A stretch of 64,000 nucleotides of DNA from Helopsaltes ochotensis (lineage: Eukaryota > Chordata > Aves > Passeriformes > Locustellidae), in contig VXBM01000132.1 of NCBI GenBank assembly GCA_013400155.1, positions 124,001 through 188,000 of the forward strand, written 5' to 3'. A program made the position numbers and the translations under genes. The notes under the pieces are model-generated. The model had not been told where the DNA came from. It worked only from the letters and a program-made list of their open reading frames with translations, and did no database searches. Below, in pieces: positions 1 through 14,200 of the stretch. The number at the start of each line of letters is the position of its first letter. Positions within the stretch are counted from its first letter, which is position 1.

Positions 1-3000
1 AGCAAAACAGCATTTTCCTAGTATAGTTGATAAAGCTCACTAAAGTTTTCCTACCATAGCTCTACCTAAAATAAAGGCAAGCAAAGCAAGTATGGTGTTA
101 CAATACTGCTCCAATATCAATACTGAGACATTAAGAATAGAGAAAGAAAGCCAACAAAATACGTATTACTGAGAAGCAGACAAGAAAAGCCAAAGAACTT
201 TTATGCGATTTAGTATCTGCACAATAGGTAGCAAAAGCACATCAATAAAATATAAAAATGAATTTTTGCACATATATGGAAGCAGTAAGCATTTCTGGCA
301 TGCTGAAAATTTACCTGAATTATATGAATATAAGCCTTTATCTGGAAAACAAATATTGAAATGAAGTAGTGTCAGGGAAAAATACATGAATCAACACATG
401 TAACAGGGATGAATAGAACCTTAAACTTTTTTATAATTGCTGCCAGAGATGGAAGAATTTGATGCTGTAGGCCACACTCCTTCAAAATAATAAAACTCAA
501 GCAGCTAAGAGAAATTAAACCATAAAAATGCTAATCACTTCTGGATTAACAGTTATACACAATAGCCACAGAGATCTAGTAGAGCAATTTCAGGAATTTC
601 AAATTCTGAAATACAATTGTACACTTTTACTATAAGTGTTTAACTTTTTAAGGGCAAAATGTATATTGAGCTGGGCATATAATATGAGATGCTACCCTTA
701 AAAATATTGCACACTTCTGTTGCAAAACACTAGCAGAACTTTCTCAAGGTGTAGTTTTGAATTCTACTTGAAATTTACCCATATCTGAAGTGATGTGCCA
801 ATCTTCTCCCTCCTGCTAGGTTTTGATTTGGTAAATATGTACATACGTGAGATACACAATTACATACTGTTCTCACCAGTGAATTTTAGAATCCTGTTAT
901 AGGCTCAATGATTAAATACTTGCAATACCTGATTTACTGTTTGCATTCCTAAAGTCTGACTGGTTTATGCATTTTTACTTTCCATACAATCATACCAACT
1001 TTTCTAAACTGAACAAAATAATAATATGTGAATAATTGGACAGTTCTGGAAATATAAAATGTTTGTAGATTTTGAAAATATGACTTCCATAAGATGTCAT
1101 AATACAAAGAAATAAGGAAGCCAGAATAACCTTAATAATATTTTGCCATTAGCAAGATATTATTAATATTTTACTTTCTTGAATTGAAAAGCTCACAGAC
1201 ACTGTATTGAACAGGAAAGAGTGATAGTCTGTAAGTAAAGATGATACGATAAGATGATACGATATGACAGTGTTGGAGAAAATTTCAATTTCTTGCCAAA
1301 TGGTGCTGTTAATGGATTCACTGGATGACTAAGTGCCTTCTGGCAAGTCACACTTTTTCTGACATCCAGGTACTAACTATTTTAATATGTGGATCATATT
1401 ACTAAATCATCTACTTACAGTTTATAACTCTGTACTTTCAACTTTGGTTTCTTGATAAATGTAATACATTTTTATGTCCCAGACTCAGAATTCCATTAGG
1501 CAATATAATTTCAAAGTGAATGATAAGGTTTTTCCAGCATCACTTACAACCTTTTAGATGTGATTTATTGTGTAACTTCTCTAATATTTGTATTCCTTAA
1601 TACTGATTTCTTCTGGTTATGAATTTCATTTAAAAATTACAACTATTTGGGTACAAAATTATGAAAAATGCAATTTAGGGACTTTGCCTAGTTTACCCTG
1701 ACAATTTCAGATGTTACCTGAAACCGAAGGTGGAAGTGTGCCACATGCCCATAAAAAAATCGATTAACACAGTATAGAAATTATTCATATAGTAAAAATT
1801 ATGGGCTTTCTGAATTTAACTGCTGGATTGATCTTTAAAAGGGTAGAGGACAAGAATATAAAATTAATGAGATTATAATGGGACCGAGGACTAAGAAAGT
1901 AATACTTGTTTCTAAATGGTCACAGCACAGAACTGAAGAAGTCAGAATAGTATTAAACTTCGTTACACAACAGAAGAGTAGTTTAAAACCATGATTTTAT
2001 CAAGCAACCAGAGAAATAAACTAATTCTCTTAAACTGCTTTAAAACAGGTTTTTAAGTATGTTTGTAGTTTAATTATAATTTAGTAAATTAATATCCTAA
2101 ATGAGTTTCATTTCTTAGAAAAAGAAAAATATTTTGATTGTTTAAGGCCTTTTTAGACATCCCTGTATCATGTTAAATACCTTTTAATTAAAGTATTTAA
2201 TAAACAATAGATGTACAATAAAATATAATAAATAAATCATAGATGTATAATAAATACAATACTGGTATATATATATATCCATGTTCTGTGAACAAAATAT
2301 CGAGGCATGCAAACAAAGGTAACATGCCCAAGGCCTGTGGTCCATTAAAAGAAAGAGAAAAACTAAGGAAGAAGCATGAAAGAGAAAATTAATTGTCATT
2401 TTTGCTCTCTAGGGTAAAATTCACATAATAAATTAATCATGGCCTGTGCCACTGACCATAAAATGCTCCATATTATAATTTGGAACAAAAGTCACTGATG
2501 CATGTTTCCATTAAGTACAATTCACTTGCCTACTAGTGAACAGCATTATTATAATTTCCTCAAGTAAGGTTCAGTGACATTCTTTGAAAATTATCGCGCT
2601 GACTTGCCATACAACAAATTAACAGGAAATTGCTGAGACAGCAAGATCCTGATTCTGCAGTAAAATGAGCCTCTACAAAGCTCCAAGGAAGTGAATAATT
2701 CTCAGTAGAAGAAGGTCAGCCATCATTTCACACAGGATTATATTTCACAGATTGAAATTTCAGATACGTTTGTAATTAATTATTGTTAAACTTTAATGAT
2801 TTTGGTACGATGAAACGTATATCTTGATGTTCTACAATATAGACTTGACAGCTTTACCATTTAAATAATGGAAGAGAGGGATTAAATTAACAGTTATGAC
2901 ATTCCTCCTTGACCTAAACGTAGAGCCACAGAACATTAAAAAAATAAAAATTGTCGGCACCCAGCAATGACAAGTCCATCTAAAAATGTTTTGCAAAAAT

Positions 3001-5740
3001 TAATAAGTAATGAGATTCTTTATTTTTTAATTCAGTATATCATTTTTATTTTTTCTAGTCAGGTCTAATAGTTTTTATCACCTTAAGGTTTCAGCATTGC
3101 TACAGAAAATACAGTCTGATGGAAAAATGCACAAAGGAAAAAGCTGAAAAGATAACAAAACTTTTCACGCCACTCAAAATACTTTGTTTACACATTATAG
3201 ATTTTCTTTACTTCTATCCAAAAAAATGAATAACATTTGAAAAACAAATGTTACATATAGCTTTTTGCACACTATATGCACATTTTTTTAGAGCATAACT
3301 ACAGTCGAATTTTGTCCCCAGAGTTTAAATTCTCATTACTGTAATTTCTTTCCCTCCAGATTTTTTATAGGCCTGGAGAATCATGAAACTCAGTGAATGG
3401 AGTCATTGATGAATTTAATTCTAAAAGTAATGAAAGTCAAATTCCCTTTATAAGAAAACTACTCAAAAGTCCATTTATTTACATATATTTTCATTTTGAT
3501 TGATTTTTCATGGTCTTCAGATCTTGAAAAAAAAAATTTTTGGACTTCTACATGCTGATTTTCAAACACTGTAATTTCTAAAATCTTTTAAATCTTGTTC
3601 TCGGCAAAGTTTATCTCCTGTAGACTTATTGCTTTTTCCTTACTGAGAATACTCGAAATATATATTTTTTTTATTTTTCAAGCCATAGTGTGAATTCTCA
3701 TGGTATTTAAAAACTGTACAGACCTGACGCTGTGCAGACCTATGCTGCAACAAGAGACTTGAAAATGTCTTGATTAACTGCTATATTCACATTTCTTCTC
3801 ATTTGCACACTTAGCTGTCACCTACACTGTACATTGCACTCTCTGTGGGATGCAGATCAATTATTCAGACAGCTTGGCTTTAAAGCTGAAGAATCTGATT
3901 TAGAAAACTAGTGTCAGTCACTCTTCAATCCTAGGTCTTAAAACACTTGGAGTACAACAAAATCTGCTTCTAAAACAAATTCAGCATTAATAGAAAACAA
4001 CAGAAAAAAATGTTGTTCTCCAAAATAAAAAATAACCCCATATTCTTTCTCAACTCAACAGTATCAGCTCACGCTGCACAAATGCTCTCACTACATGGAC
4101 ATAACTGTAAAAGATGGGCTAAGTATGCATCACATCCAATTTGATTTCTCTATATATATTCTGGGCTCATGGAGAGGAACTAATTTTACATACATAATCT
4201 TGTGGTATAAACCTTGCTTGATTTCTGTATCGTTTCTCAACAAATAGAAATTCTAACAATAACTTCCACACCAGTGAACCTAACAACCATGAACACAGCA
4301 CCCAAAGCACATTCAATTTTGTATGTGTTCTCCAATAAGATTCTTAGGTAATGTGAGATGGAAAAATAACCTACCAACAACGGGATTTCCTAAATATTCT
4401 CTAAAATTAAAATTAAATTTTCTGGTTACCAACATTTTCAGAGGCAATATAAAAAGAACTTCAGTTTGGCTGCAATTCTAATTAATGTTGTCTGGAATTC
4501 TGGGTGTATGGGTGATTTTGTGGTGAATATAGAGAAAACAAAGTAATTTTAAAAATTCATTGCAAGTTCAACACAATAAGTAGAATAGACCTACTCATTA
4601 CCCCACATCTCACATAAGAAAAAGCTTAAAATATACTCATTGGATCAGGTTATGAAAACCTGAAGTATAATTAGATAAAAGAGCTAGTAAGTCATAATCC
4701 TACGTTCTATATTAGTTCCATTTTCTAAGTAAATATCTGTCAAAAAACACAAAAGAGAAAGTATGGGAATGATTCCTTATCACTACAAAGTTAATGGAAT
4801 GTAAGGATCAGAGGACTAGGAAAGAGAAGGTGGACAGCTGACTTAGATCAGTCTGTACCACAACACGCTGCCCACTCAAAGATATTGAGAGATAAATATA
4901 TGTAGAAACTAAGCCACTGTCTCTGAAAGCTGGTTCCTAAAAAAAACAGCATATGGGGCTCTGTGGGAAGCTTGCACTTTGCTACTGGCAATCTGTAAAT
5001 ACAGCTTCGCTCTTCAGGGCTGACAGTCTGCTCTTCTTCAGGAACACTGCAATCCAGTGATATTAAAAAGAGAATAGAAGTGGTAAGTGTAGGTGGTTCT
5101 TTTAAACTACCTTTAGAGAGTAACATTTAAGTATGGTCTTCAAATATATGTGTTTATCACTGCTCAGCAATCATAAAGATAAAAAAGCTTAGATGCATAA
5201 TGTATGTTTTCGCAAACAAAAAACAACGTTGTAATTCAAAATACCTCTCCTGTCATTTCTCACATTAACAATTTTTAGGGGTATTCAATAAAGTTTTTCA
5301 TATTGTACTCAATAATTCTATACACAGAAGTATTGCAGAAAAGAAAAAAGGTAGAAGGACTGAACTGCTCAGATTTTGCAGCCCCAAAAGTTGAAATCAG
5401 CCTGCTTAATAACACCCCAGCACATATTCTAGGAAGTGCTTTGAAAAACATTGACAAACATGCTAGACATGCCTTGTTCTAGAGACTTTTTTCACATTGT
5501 CACAACGTGCTGCTGGATAACATCTTCTTTTTCATCATATACAAGAATGTTATTGGAAGATGCAAAAACATCTTCAGACACAAAAAACCTAATATATTGA
5601 CTTCAGACTTTTTTGACACCTCAAAAAAAAAAAGTAAAAACCCTATGCTTCTATTCATTATAGTATAAATATTTTACTTAGTGAAGGCAAACAGTTTTAA
5701 GAGGTGCTGTCTGCCCTTCACCAGTCCCTTGGTGATGACA

Positions 5741-5895
5741 TTTAGGTTGGGAAAAGCATTTTTTGAGGCCATCTGGTGCAATGCCTGTTTCAGGCTTGGC
5801 CAACATAATACACTGCATTGTTTACAGCCTTGTTCAGTTGAGTACTAGATCTCTCAGTAGGATATTGCACGACCTCTTTGGACACCAAGAAGTAC
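5741..5895 (-). mobile_element. CR1 LINE 3'-end fragment
   Basis: The plus strand reads like the reverse complement of an avian CR1 3' end. It has AGGTTGGGAAAAGC near the start, the CAGCCTTGTTCAGTTGAGT block and the CACGACCTCTTTGGACACC block, in the order seen in CR1 copies. It is diverged and truncated at the 5' end. The family is recognised from memory. Confidence 0.7.
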
Positions 5896-6446
5896 TTTTA
5901 TTTCAATTTCAGAGGTGTGACAGCAATAAAAGAAAAATTGTATTTTCCCATTGCTAAATGAATTCTACTACCATAGCTGAGGTCTGAACAGACGATAAAT
6001 TTCCAGTTGTATACCTTTTCAGACCCCAAAAAGCAAGGATTTTAATTCCAGGATACTTTGTTCTGTACATTTAAAACTATCTGTTTAAACTGAAAATCAT
6101 TTATGATACACAAGGATTCAAGACATGGATATATTCCTAGACCACTAGAGAAAATCCTTCGTTATCAGGTCCCTATCTCTGTACAAAAGGAAATAGGATA
6201 ATTTAGAGCAGGAACATGTGAATTCTCCAGTAATAATAGTGAACATCTAAAATTGCTTATTTGATTGAAATTTTTAGAATATGAGGCTAAAACACTAGTG
6301 CTCTGGGAACAGTGGGGCTAAACCACCTTCATTGAAAAGCAGGACTTCAATCCAAATCTTAGTATTTCACCAAACCAGACGTTTTGCTAAGTCCTTTCCT
6401 TTACATTTACAGACGAGCATGTAAAGTTGTTCAGTTGAGAACATTA

Positions 6447-6510
6447 TTAGTATTAGTATTTATTAGTTATTAGTTATAACTTATTAGTGCATAGTAGTAT
6501 TAGTAGATAA
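6447..6510. repeat. TTAGTA/TTATTAG low-complexity repeat
   Basis: Repeated TTATTAG, TATTAGT and ATTAGTA words in tandem, with imperfect periodicity. A simple AT-rich repeat within the intron. Confidence 0.75.
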
Positions 6511-7229
6511 AAAACCCTGACTGTCTTTCAAATTTTGGGTCAATATCATAAACAGATCTTTACTAAACATCAATAAAATGTGTTAAAAAATAAATCATAA
6601 ATTCATTCTTAATGGCAGCTATTTATTGCACAAAGATTCTGATTAGACAAACAGGGTTTGTTTGCAGGACTAACTATTTCCTGAAAACCAGAATTTCACT
6701 AACTTCACATACAAAGAATCCAGCTGGTCTGTAAAAATAGTTGTAGATGGGAACCTAACTTCTTAAAATATGTTGAAAGACGGCATCAACCGTATAAGAA
6801 GTATAATTTAAAAACTTGAGTTGTGTAACAATCATGGCATATGGGAAGACTGAAGAGGATTGAATTGCAATAGAACTCCTTACCTTTTAACTATTGCTTC
6901 TTTCCTTTTGTGGGCAAGTACAATCTTAGAACTTCAAGGCTACGTAGTATAAGTCTCTGATAGTGTGTCTATCTCAGAATATTATGATATGGAGCATTTT
7001 AATTCTTCTTACCATCATTTGCACAGAAGCAAAATAGATCAATTGTTTGAAATATTTGTGTACAGCGAGTTATATACTCTACATAGAACATAGGATATAT
7101 CCAGGCTTGTTTTCATGACTACACACATACGTTTCTGTGAGTTTGTGTGAAACATGCACACACACTCACATAAAATGACTCAAAGAAACTCCAAGAATAT
7201 CTTAGAAATTGGATTTGAGTTGTTGAAAT

Positions 7230-7370
7230 TCCTTTGTGTTGTTGGGGGGTTTTTTGTTTGTTTTGGGGTTTAGGTTTTGTTTTGTTGGGTTTTTGTAGTG
7301 GTGGTGAGTCTTTTGGGTTTTGGGGGCTTTATTAATTTGGTCAGTTCATTTGGTTTTTTGGAGTTTTTTT
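7230..7370. repeat. T/G-rich low-complexity tract
   Basis: The plus strand is almost purely T and G, with G-runs at 7244-7249, 7265-7268, 7287-7289, 7315-7317 and 7322-7326. The RIMS2 transcript strand is correspondingly A/C-rich. The long loops make a stable G-quadruplex uncertain. Confidence 0.8.
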
Positions 7371-8070
7371 ATATAACTGCCAACTGGTATTTTATAAAGT
7401 TTATTCAGTGAATGAGAGCTTTAAATCACTGTCAGTACTGAACAGTTAAACTAGAGAAACCATGAAGTATTGAAGAACCAGATTTTACCCCCTTTACTGT
7501 CTTATTCTTATGTATCTGTATTTGTTATCATATTTGATATATTTTATTTTCAAAATATCTACTGATGACCACTATGGATCGAGTATAAAAAACCCTACAA
7601 AGTAGAATTTTAAGAGAAATTTAATTTGTGAATCTAAGCACATAAAATAGTATTAAAGCAAGGCAACAGGCCATGGTATTAATTTATCTATATATGATAT
7701 TATATGCAGGTTACTTTAAGAAGTATGAGCTGGAGGTCCTACAAATCCACTTTTGCTTAAACAATGAAATTATGAAGATATAAAGGAAAAGGCTTCATGA
7801 TAAAAAGAGCACACAGCAAAAACCAAGATAATTCACTCGAGCTGAGGATCTGAACTGAGTTGTCTCACTAGAAAAAAATGGTGTAATGCACAGTGCTTGA
7901 TACCAGTTGTAGCACGTCAGACTCTCATCAGTAACTACAAATGATCTAGTTCAGAACAGCTACAAATCAACATAAAAATTCTGCCAGCTTTCCATTTGCA
8001 AGAATTAAATAGATTTTATTATGCATTCATTCAAATGAACTATACGCAGTATGCAAAACTAAAAACCTAC

Positions 8071-8224
8071 TTTGTAACCTCCGTGTGGGACTCTCGCCAT
8101 GGAGTTGTCTGCGTGGCAAATATGGTGAGGGATGGGGAAGTGGCAATGAAGAGACATCATGTGTTTGAAGTTTGTACCAGTGAGGTTCATCATCTAGTAA
8201 TGCTGTCTCTAACTCAATAAGAAT
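8071..8224 (-). CDS. RIMS2: RIMS2 exon: end of C2A and following linker
   Basis: 154 nt: 51 codons plus one base. It begins ILIELETALLDDEPHWYKLQ, which finishes the C2A fold, and continues THDVSSLPLPHPSPYLPRRQ then LHGESPTRRLQ as a proline-rich tail. The acceptor is TTTTTTAG and the donor is CAAA followed by GTAGGT. In the RIM2 proteins I remember, the next residues are RSKRISDSE; no exon for them was found between 1 and 8070. A Leu is present where I remember Met (SPYLPRR). Confidence 0.97.
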
Positions 8225-11200
8225 CTAAAAAAGAAAGAATGGTTAAAAGTAGGAAAGTATTGCATGATAAAATATTTTTAAATAGATATACTCATAAATT
8301 TTATTCTATTATTCTCTTATTGCTAAGGACTTTGTCTGAAGTTATATAAAAGCTTTGCTTTAATATGAATCTCCTGTGCCTTTTAGAACACTAAATATAC
8401 CAAAAAAGTCTTTCACAAAACCCTTATTACCTTATAAGAGCCTTTACAGCATTCAAATAAGTTAACAAGCAACATTCCAAAATTTTAGTAAAATACAACT
8501 ATGGATAATATGGATTTTAATGAATAATTAGGAACTGAGAATCCACATTCATGCTGTTACTAAAACAGAAAAAACACAGAAAGAATCTCATATCAGGATT
8601 ATGTGATATGTGCAAGATCACTATTCATTTTATTGAGTAAAAGAAAAAATAAAACTATTAAAACCAGCTTTGCTTTGCACAGTTAGTGATTTTTTTTTAA
8701 TACTGTATCTATAAATAAATATGTGAGCAACTGTATTTCTATAGTAATTACCAACACTTCTATACCTCTCCTAAAAATTCACTTTCTTCCTCTCGAACTC
8801 GTGCTTGGTCCCAAAGAGTGATTTCTAGCATTCGTTCTCTAAACTCTCTCCGATGAACTGGAGAATAAATAAATGTCTGATTCCACTTAGGTTCCAATGT
8901 TTTCTTTACTGTTTTTGTTCTTCTTTTATTTTTATCACTGAAAAAAACAGTTAAATATATTTAAAACGTCATTAAACTGCATTAAGTATAAAATGGAAAA
9001 TAGGAAATCTTAAATCAACAGTTCAGCTTGTACAATCATGGATACTATAATCTACATCAAGAATTTTCCTTTATAATAAAGGTCACTTCATATATTGAGG
9101 ATAATTCTTAAATTCATATTTAAAACTAAGGATAGGCGATTTCAAGTTTATGTGTCAATTCCAATTTTAAGATGTTCCCCAAAAACCACAGATAGTTTAA
9201 TATGATTTTGGGTTTATTTTCTTTCATTTTGGAACAGCATTTCATGAAGCCAAACGTGCTTCCAAAAATGGGATTTCCATAAGGCAAAGATAGTAGAACA
9301 TCTCTACAGACAACCTTGGGCATAGCAAACACCTGCATTTCAGAAAAAGGAGCCAGCTGGATCACTTGAGCTTCCATTCCTACAGCGGCTCACTCCAGCT
9401 GCAGGGCAGGAAGGAGCAGCTGGCCCACATGAAGGAATGGCCAGGGATCTGGGGGCAGTGCAGGGTTTTCCTGACCAAGGACTCCTTATCCACCTGGGAA
9501 ACCAGAAGCCCCAAAAATGAGTTAGACATTCTTTTCCATAAACACTGCAACAGCTTTCTCAAAACAGCTTCGCAAATCCTTTGGTGACTCCAGTGAACCA
9601 CCCAGGCTGGAGGTGGACCTCAAGTAAAAGCTGAGGTTGCCAGGCAGGGTTACCCTGGCAGCCTTGGCTCTGGCTCCAGGGCGTTGTTGAAGCACAGCAA
9701 TGTCTTTTGCAGAATATTTCTACTTGAAAGAACTAATATTTTCTGATTGAAACAATTTTCGCTGGAAAACACCCACACTCCTCCTACTGAGAATACTGAC
9801 AAGAGTCCTCATAACAATGCCTATTTTAAACCTCCTGATTGCTGCATAATGCAGCTGCCATACTAATTTATGAGGATTTTTTTAATAGGCAATGCAGATA
9901 CAGTCCACTCGTTAATACTTGCAATTGTTATAAAGTCATTGTATTTCTGAACTGTTACTTGGAAATTGGATAAAAAAATTACCTAAGAAATAATATTTTT
10001 AGCCACACTATTATAAAAACATAGATTATTTCTAGCATACTAAAGGTTTGTTTACCCTTGTGAAATGAAATAAGTTATATTGTACAACATTTTTTGATGA
10101 AATTTTCTTAATCAAAGAGAATTCAGCATCTTCATCTAATTAAATGCTTGACTTACTTAAGTGTATTTTACCTCTAGCATGTTTTTTCCTACTACACAAG
10201 ACATACACTTTTGCTTAGTTAGCTTTTAAATCTAAGGAAAGAAAAATGAATTTCCACATCAGAAAAAAACCCACAATTCTACAAGACAAATTACTGATCA
10301 TAAACACATAAAACAACTAAAGAAAAGTTCTGAATACTTTCCATAAATGGGAAAAAACATTATAGATTAATAAAATTTAATTTCAATATATTTTAGTTAT
10401 CACAATTTATATTGTAAAACATTGTGAACACACTTTTGCCAGCCTATTAATTACTCATTACTCTTGAAAAATCAGGTAAGATAATAGAAGCAGACCTGAT
10501 TCTCAGTTTAGCACAGCTTCAGCAGATACAAACATAATACAGCAGTTTGAATAAACTAGGGATCTAAACCAACAGTTCAAATATTGGTGAACCTGAGAAA
10601 ATCTACCCAAAACTTTTTAATCATCAATGATACAGCAAATTAGGTAGTCACAGAAAATTTGCGTGTCAACATATGGCATATAATGAAAGCAAAAAAGCAA
10701 TGTCTTCCAAAATATTAAATAGCTTTAATTCCTGCTGAAGTCAAATGGTACTGAAGATAGCTAGCATCTTCCTGGTTTATTTATTTGAAAAAGCAAAGTA
10801 AAAATACAAGTTACATTCTTTTCTACAGATTCAGCAATCCACTGATCTACTATTTTGAGTGACATTAAAGCGTTGAATTATTTGGTTGGTACATTATAAA
10901 ATAAAGGTAAACATGTTCCCCAACTGACACAATCTGAGAAAATACCAATTTCAAAAATCAATGGGAGAACACCCTACCTCTTCTGCTGTTCTTCCCAACA
11001 GTTAAATTGAAACGCAGAAAATCATGGACTGAGAAGTGAAGGAGCTTTTAAGGAATAAGGATCCTACTACAGTTTAATATTCCCTAAGTGTATATATGAT
11101 ACCATCTAGATTAACACGAGTCCTATGCTTTAGGGGAAGTTTTCAAAGTTTAAATGGGAACTCTCAGCTGAGTCCTCTTCAGCCTTTACTCACTTATACC

Positions 11201-14200
11201 ATGATAAGAAATCTGTGGCTTTCAGATGCCAAACCTGTTACTGCTTTATTTTTAAAGGTGGGGCAAACCAAACTGCTGAATTCAGCAGTCCAGAAATTTA
11301 TTAACATGACTGTGTAGCATTTTATTTGCTCTAGAGAATAATAATAGGCATAGGAAATAAAGGCATTATATAACACTAATAACATTCTTTGCCAATAACA
11401 GATCCCCACGCAAAGACATTTGTCTACCTTTCCTTTCCTTTTCTATTCAGTATTTTATAATATAACCCAGGAAAGCAAGTCTGCACTTAGTGTTCAAAGC
11501 CACCTTGCTGTTCATAGCATGTTCAACACAAGAAGTCAACACTGTAAGCTTTTTTCCACTTAAGTATGACTGCTAGACTCAGCTGTGCATGTCACCTGAG
11601 TATCAGACTAATTCTTATTCAAATATTCCTTGTCTTTGCATTCACCCTACCTTCTGTCTGGAAGAAAGTAAATTTTAACATAAGGATTCCTTGGCCTCCC
11701 ATCTTCCCTTGAAGGAAGATCCTTTGCTCCCAGTATGGTCACTATTAACTGATGACCAACCTTGTCATACCACAGTTTTATCTGTAGGAAGAAAATATTA
11801 ATTAGTGAATTCATTTCTACAATTGAGTTGTATAATAATCCTTAAAATAGTTTTGTTTATGAGCTTCTATTTATATAGGTTAAACATAAAATATTATATC
11901 CTACTTTTCACTTATAACAAAGAATAAAAATAAGTCAATATTGTAATAGCTTCAGTATATAACAGGAGTTACTCTTTTTTAAAAACCCTGTAATATAAAT
12001 ATTTTACCTCACACTAGTTGTTTTTCACATGGTGCTCTGGTTAGGATTATTCTCCTTTGTATTCTATTACTTGCATTACTAATGTATGGTATTCGTATAT
12101 ATACATTTCTGAGGAGTTTATGCACAATGAATTAGTTTTTCATCTGCTGTTGAGCTAAAGAGACTACGGGATAAACCCATAAATATTTCATAACACTTAA
12201 TACTTTTCAATATATGTACACTTATTCTGAAATCATATCAGCCTTCCATAAATACTGAGAGGAAGGCTCAGTAGTACAACCCTCTTCATAGTCCAACTCA
12301 GTAACAAGGTAAAAACCAGTATTGTTCATTTGTAGAAACTGTTATTAACCAGTCTAAGGCTTGATTTGCTATCCTTTTTCACTACAGTCATTACAAGCTG
12401 CTATTTAGCTATTTCCGTTCGAATTCTATGACTGCAAATACATCAGGCAAGAAAGGGATATACCTACTTCAGAGCAGTCACTGCAAGAGGGGGGAAATGG
12501 TGCAGTTAGGGCAAAACAAAGCCTTCCAAATAGCCAGGGAACCATTACATGGTGGTAGCACTGCAATATCACTAACTACAGCTTACTCAGGGCACTCTCT
12601 TCATGAGGACTTTGCCTGAGGTGGGACAAACTAGGACATTGAAAGAAAACAGTGACCCTGCCTGAACTTAAGGGAATCAGAGAGGATAATGCCCAGCTGC
12701 ACACCCAACCAGGCAATACACCTTTAGTCATGAATATACCCTAGGTAAGTTTGATATGAACAGAGGAAGGTGTACTTTCTGTGGAAATCACCTCACATAA
12801 TTTCAGAGACAGAGTTTTCATCTGCTATCGTAGCTCCTCATCTTCAATATTTCAGTCTCTTAAAGAAAGGTCTTAATGTAATTCTCAAGACTTTTAACCC
12901 ATAAACAAGAGGCTGATTTAGCTCTCTGCCATTCCTAATACTTCACTAAGTGAGATTACACTAAGACACGCCAACTCAATTATTGGTGGGAGTGTACTTC
13001 TCCATTCAGTGTTTCAGATCTTGCAATTCCTGTAACTACCAAAAATGGGATATCTGTCCTGTATTACCCTGTCATTGGCCCTGCTACAGACTTTGTAGGC
13101 CTCTGATACTAATAGTTAAAGGGCCCAGTGGCTACACATCTGTGTATGAATTTTAGATGTTTTCCTACATTCTTGCAAGCCAGGGGCTTTGACAGTATTG
13201 TTTTTACACTGAGAATTATCTGGACTTCTAGCTATCTCCATCCAGCTATAGATCAAAAGCAGAAAGCTTTGTACCAACAGTACAGTTTTAATGACCTCTG
13301 AAGTGCAAGTCAACTTAAATGTTCTTTGACACTAAATGTATCCACCTGCAGGTTTCCCTGAGAGTCCTGAAGCAAAAGACAGACTTGGCTAGTCCCACAT
13401 CTCAAGGGGAATAGCACTGAAGACAATCTTCTTTGTTTGCTTTTGGGGGAAAATTATGCTTGCTTAAGGAGAATGAAATATACTTGTGATACAAACACTA
13501 TCACAAACTGTGGCTGCTGAATGTGAAATGATCTAGATATAGGTGCTAAAAATACTACCAGAATTATGTGTTTATATGCAAGCTAAATATTTCTTCACTA
13601 TACTTGTTTCAGACTGAATTTTAGCATGAAAACTTCAGTCAAAATATTTAGAGAATTACTTAAGCAGAAACTGAAATCATCTGACACCACTTCATTGAGA
13701 TGCTTTAATAACTGTAGTTTGAAACAAGATCTCAAAATTTTCATTGACTTTTACCTTCTACTTTTCTCTTGATGTTCCAAAAAAATATAATTGGAAAAAC
13801 TTGAACTTAATTGGCCGATTTTCACTGTAATGCCTTTTAATTTGCTGTGTTACAGAAGTCGGGAGTCAGAATTAAGACCAGAAAGCTCTCTCTATCTTGT
13901 GTTCACACTGCTAGCACTTTAATACACAGCACAGGTACTTGTAACACAAGCAGACATTTTACTAGGATGCAAGGAGAAGAAGAAGCTGTGAGAGAATGAT
14001 CAAAGAAGCCCATAGAGGGGAGAATGGGATTGCATTCTTATGAGATTAGAAGAAGGAGGAAGGATCAAATAAAAAATTGCTTTATAATTATTGTGAAAGT
14101 AAAATAGAAAGAATTCTTCTTGGTGAAACACGGGAAGAATGGAACCATTAATGTCAGGGACCAGAGATTAATGGAAGGGCAAAAATAGAACGAATGAGAG

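Larger units (their letters stand above)
1..8070 (-). other. RIMS2: RIMS2 intron 3' of the last C2A-side exon (incomplete)
   Basis: No coding exon was recognised on either strand. Contents are a CR1 fragment at about 5741-5895, a TTAGTA/TTATTAG low-complexity patch at about 6447-6510, a short TA run near 2264 and a T/G-rich tract at 7230-7370. Short open frames here have no recognisable domain and look like chance. Confidence 0.7.

Noticed and set aside
1230..1270. Repeated GATGATACGATA words as a possible CRISPR-like or regulatory array
   Set aside because: Only two imperfect adjacent copies in vertebrate intronic DNA; a trivial local duplication.
4848..5126. 92-codon minus-strand frame as the next RIMS2 exon after C2A
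   Set aside because: It does not contain the expected RSKRISDSE-type sequence, and the splice phase is not satisfied.
64..8000. Expected next RIMS2 exon (SDSEVSDYDCDD-type peptide)
   Set aside because: I looked on the minus strand and found no match; the intron simply extends past the window edge.
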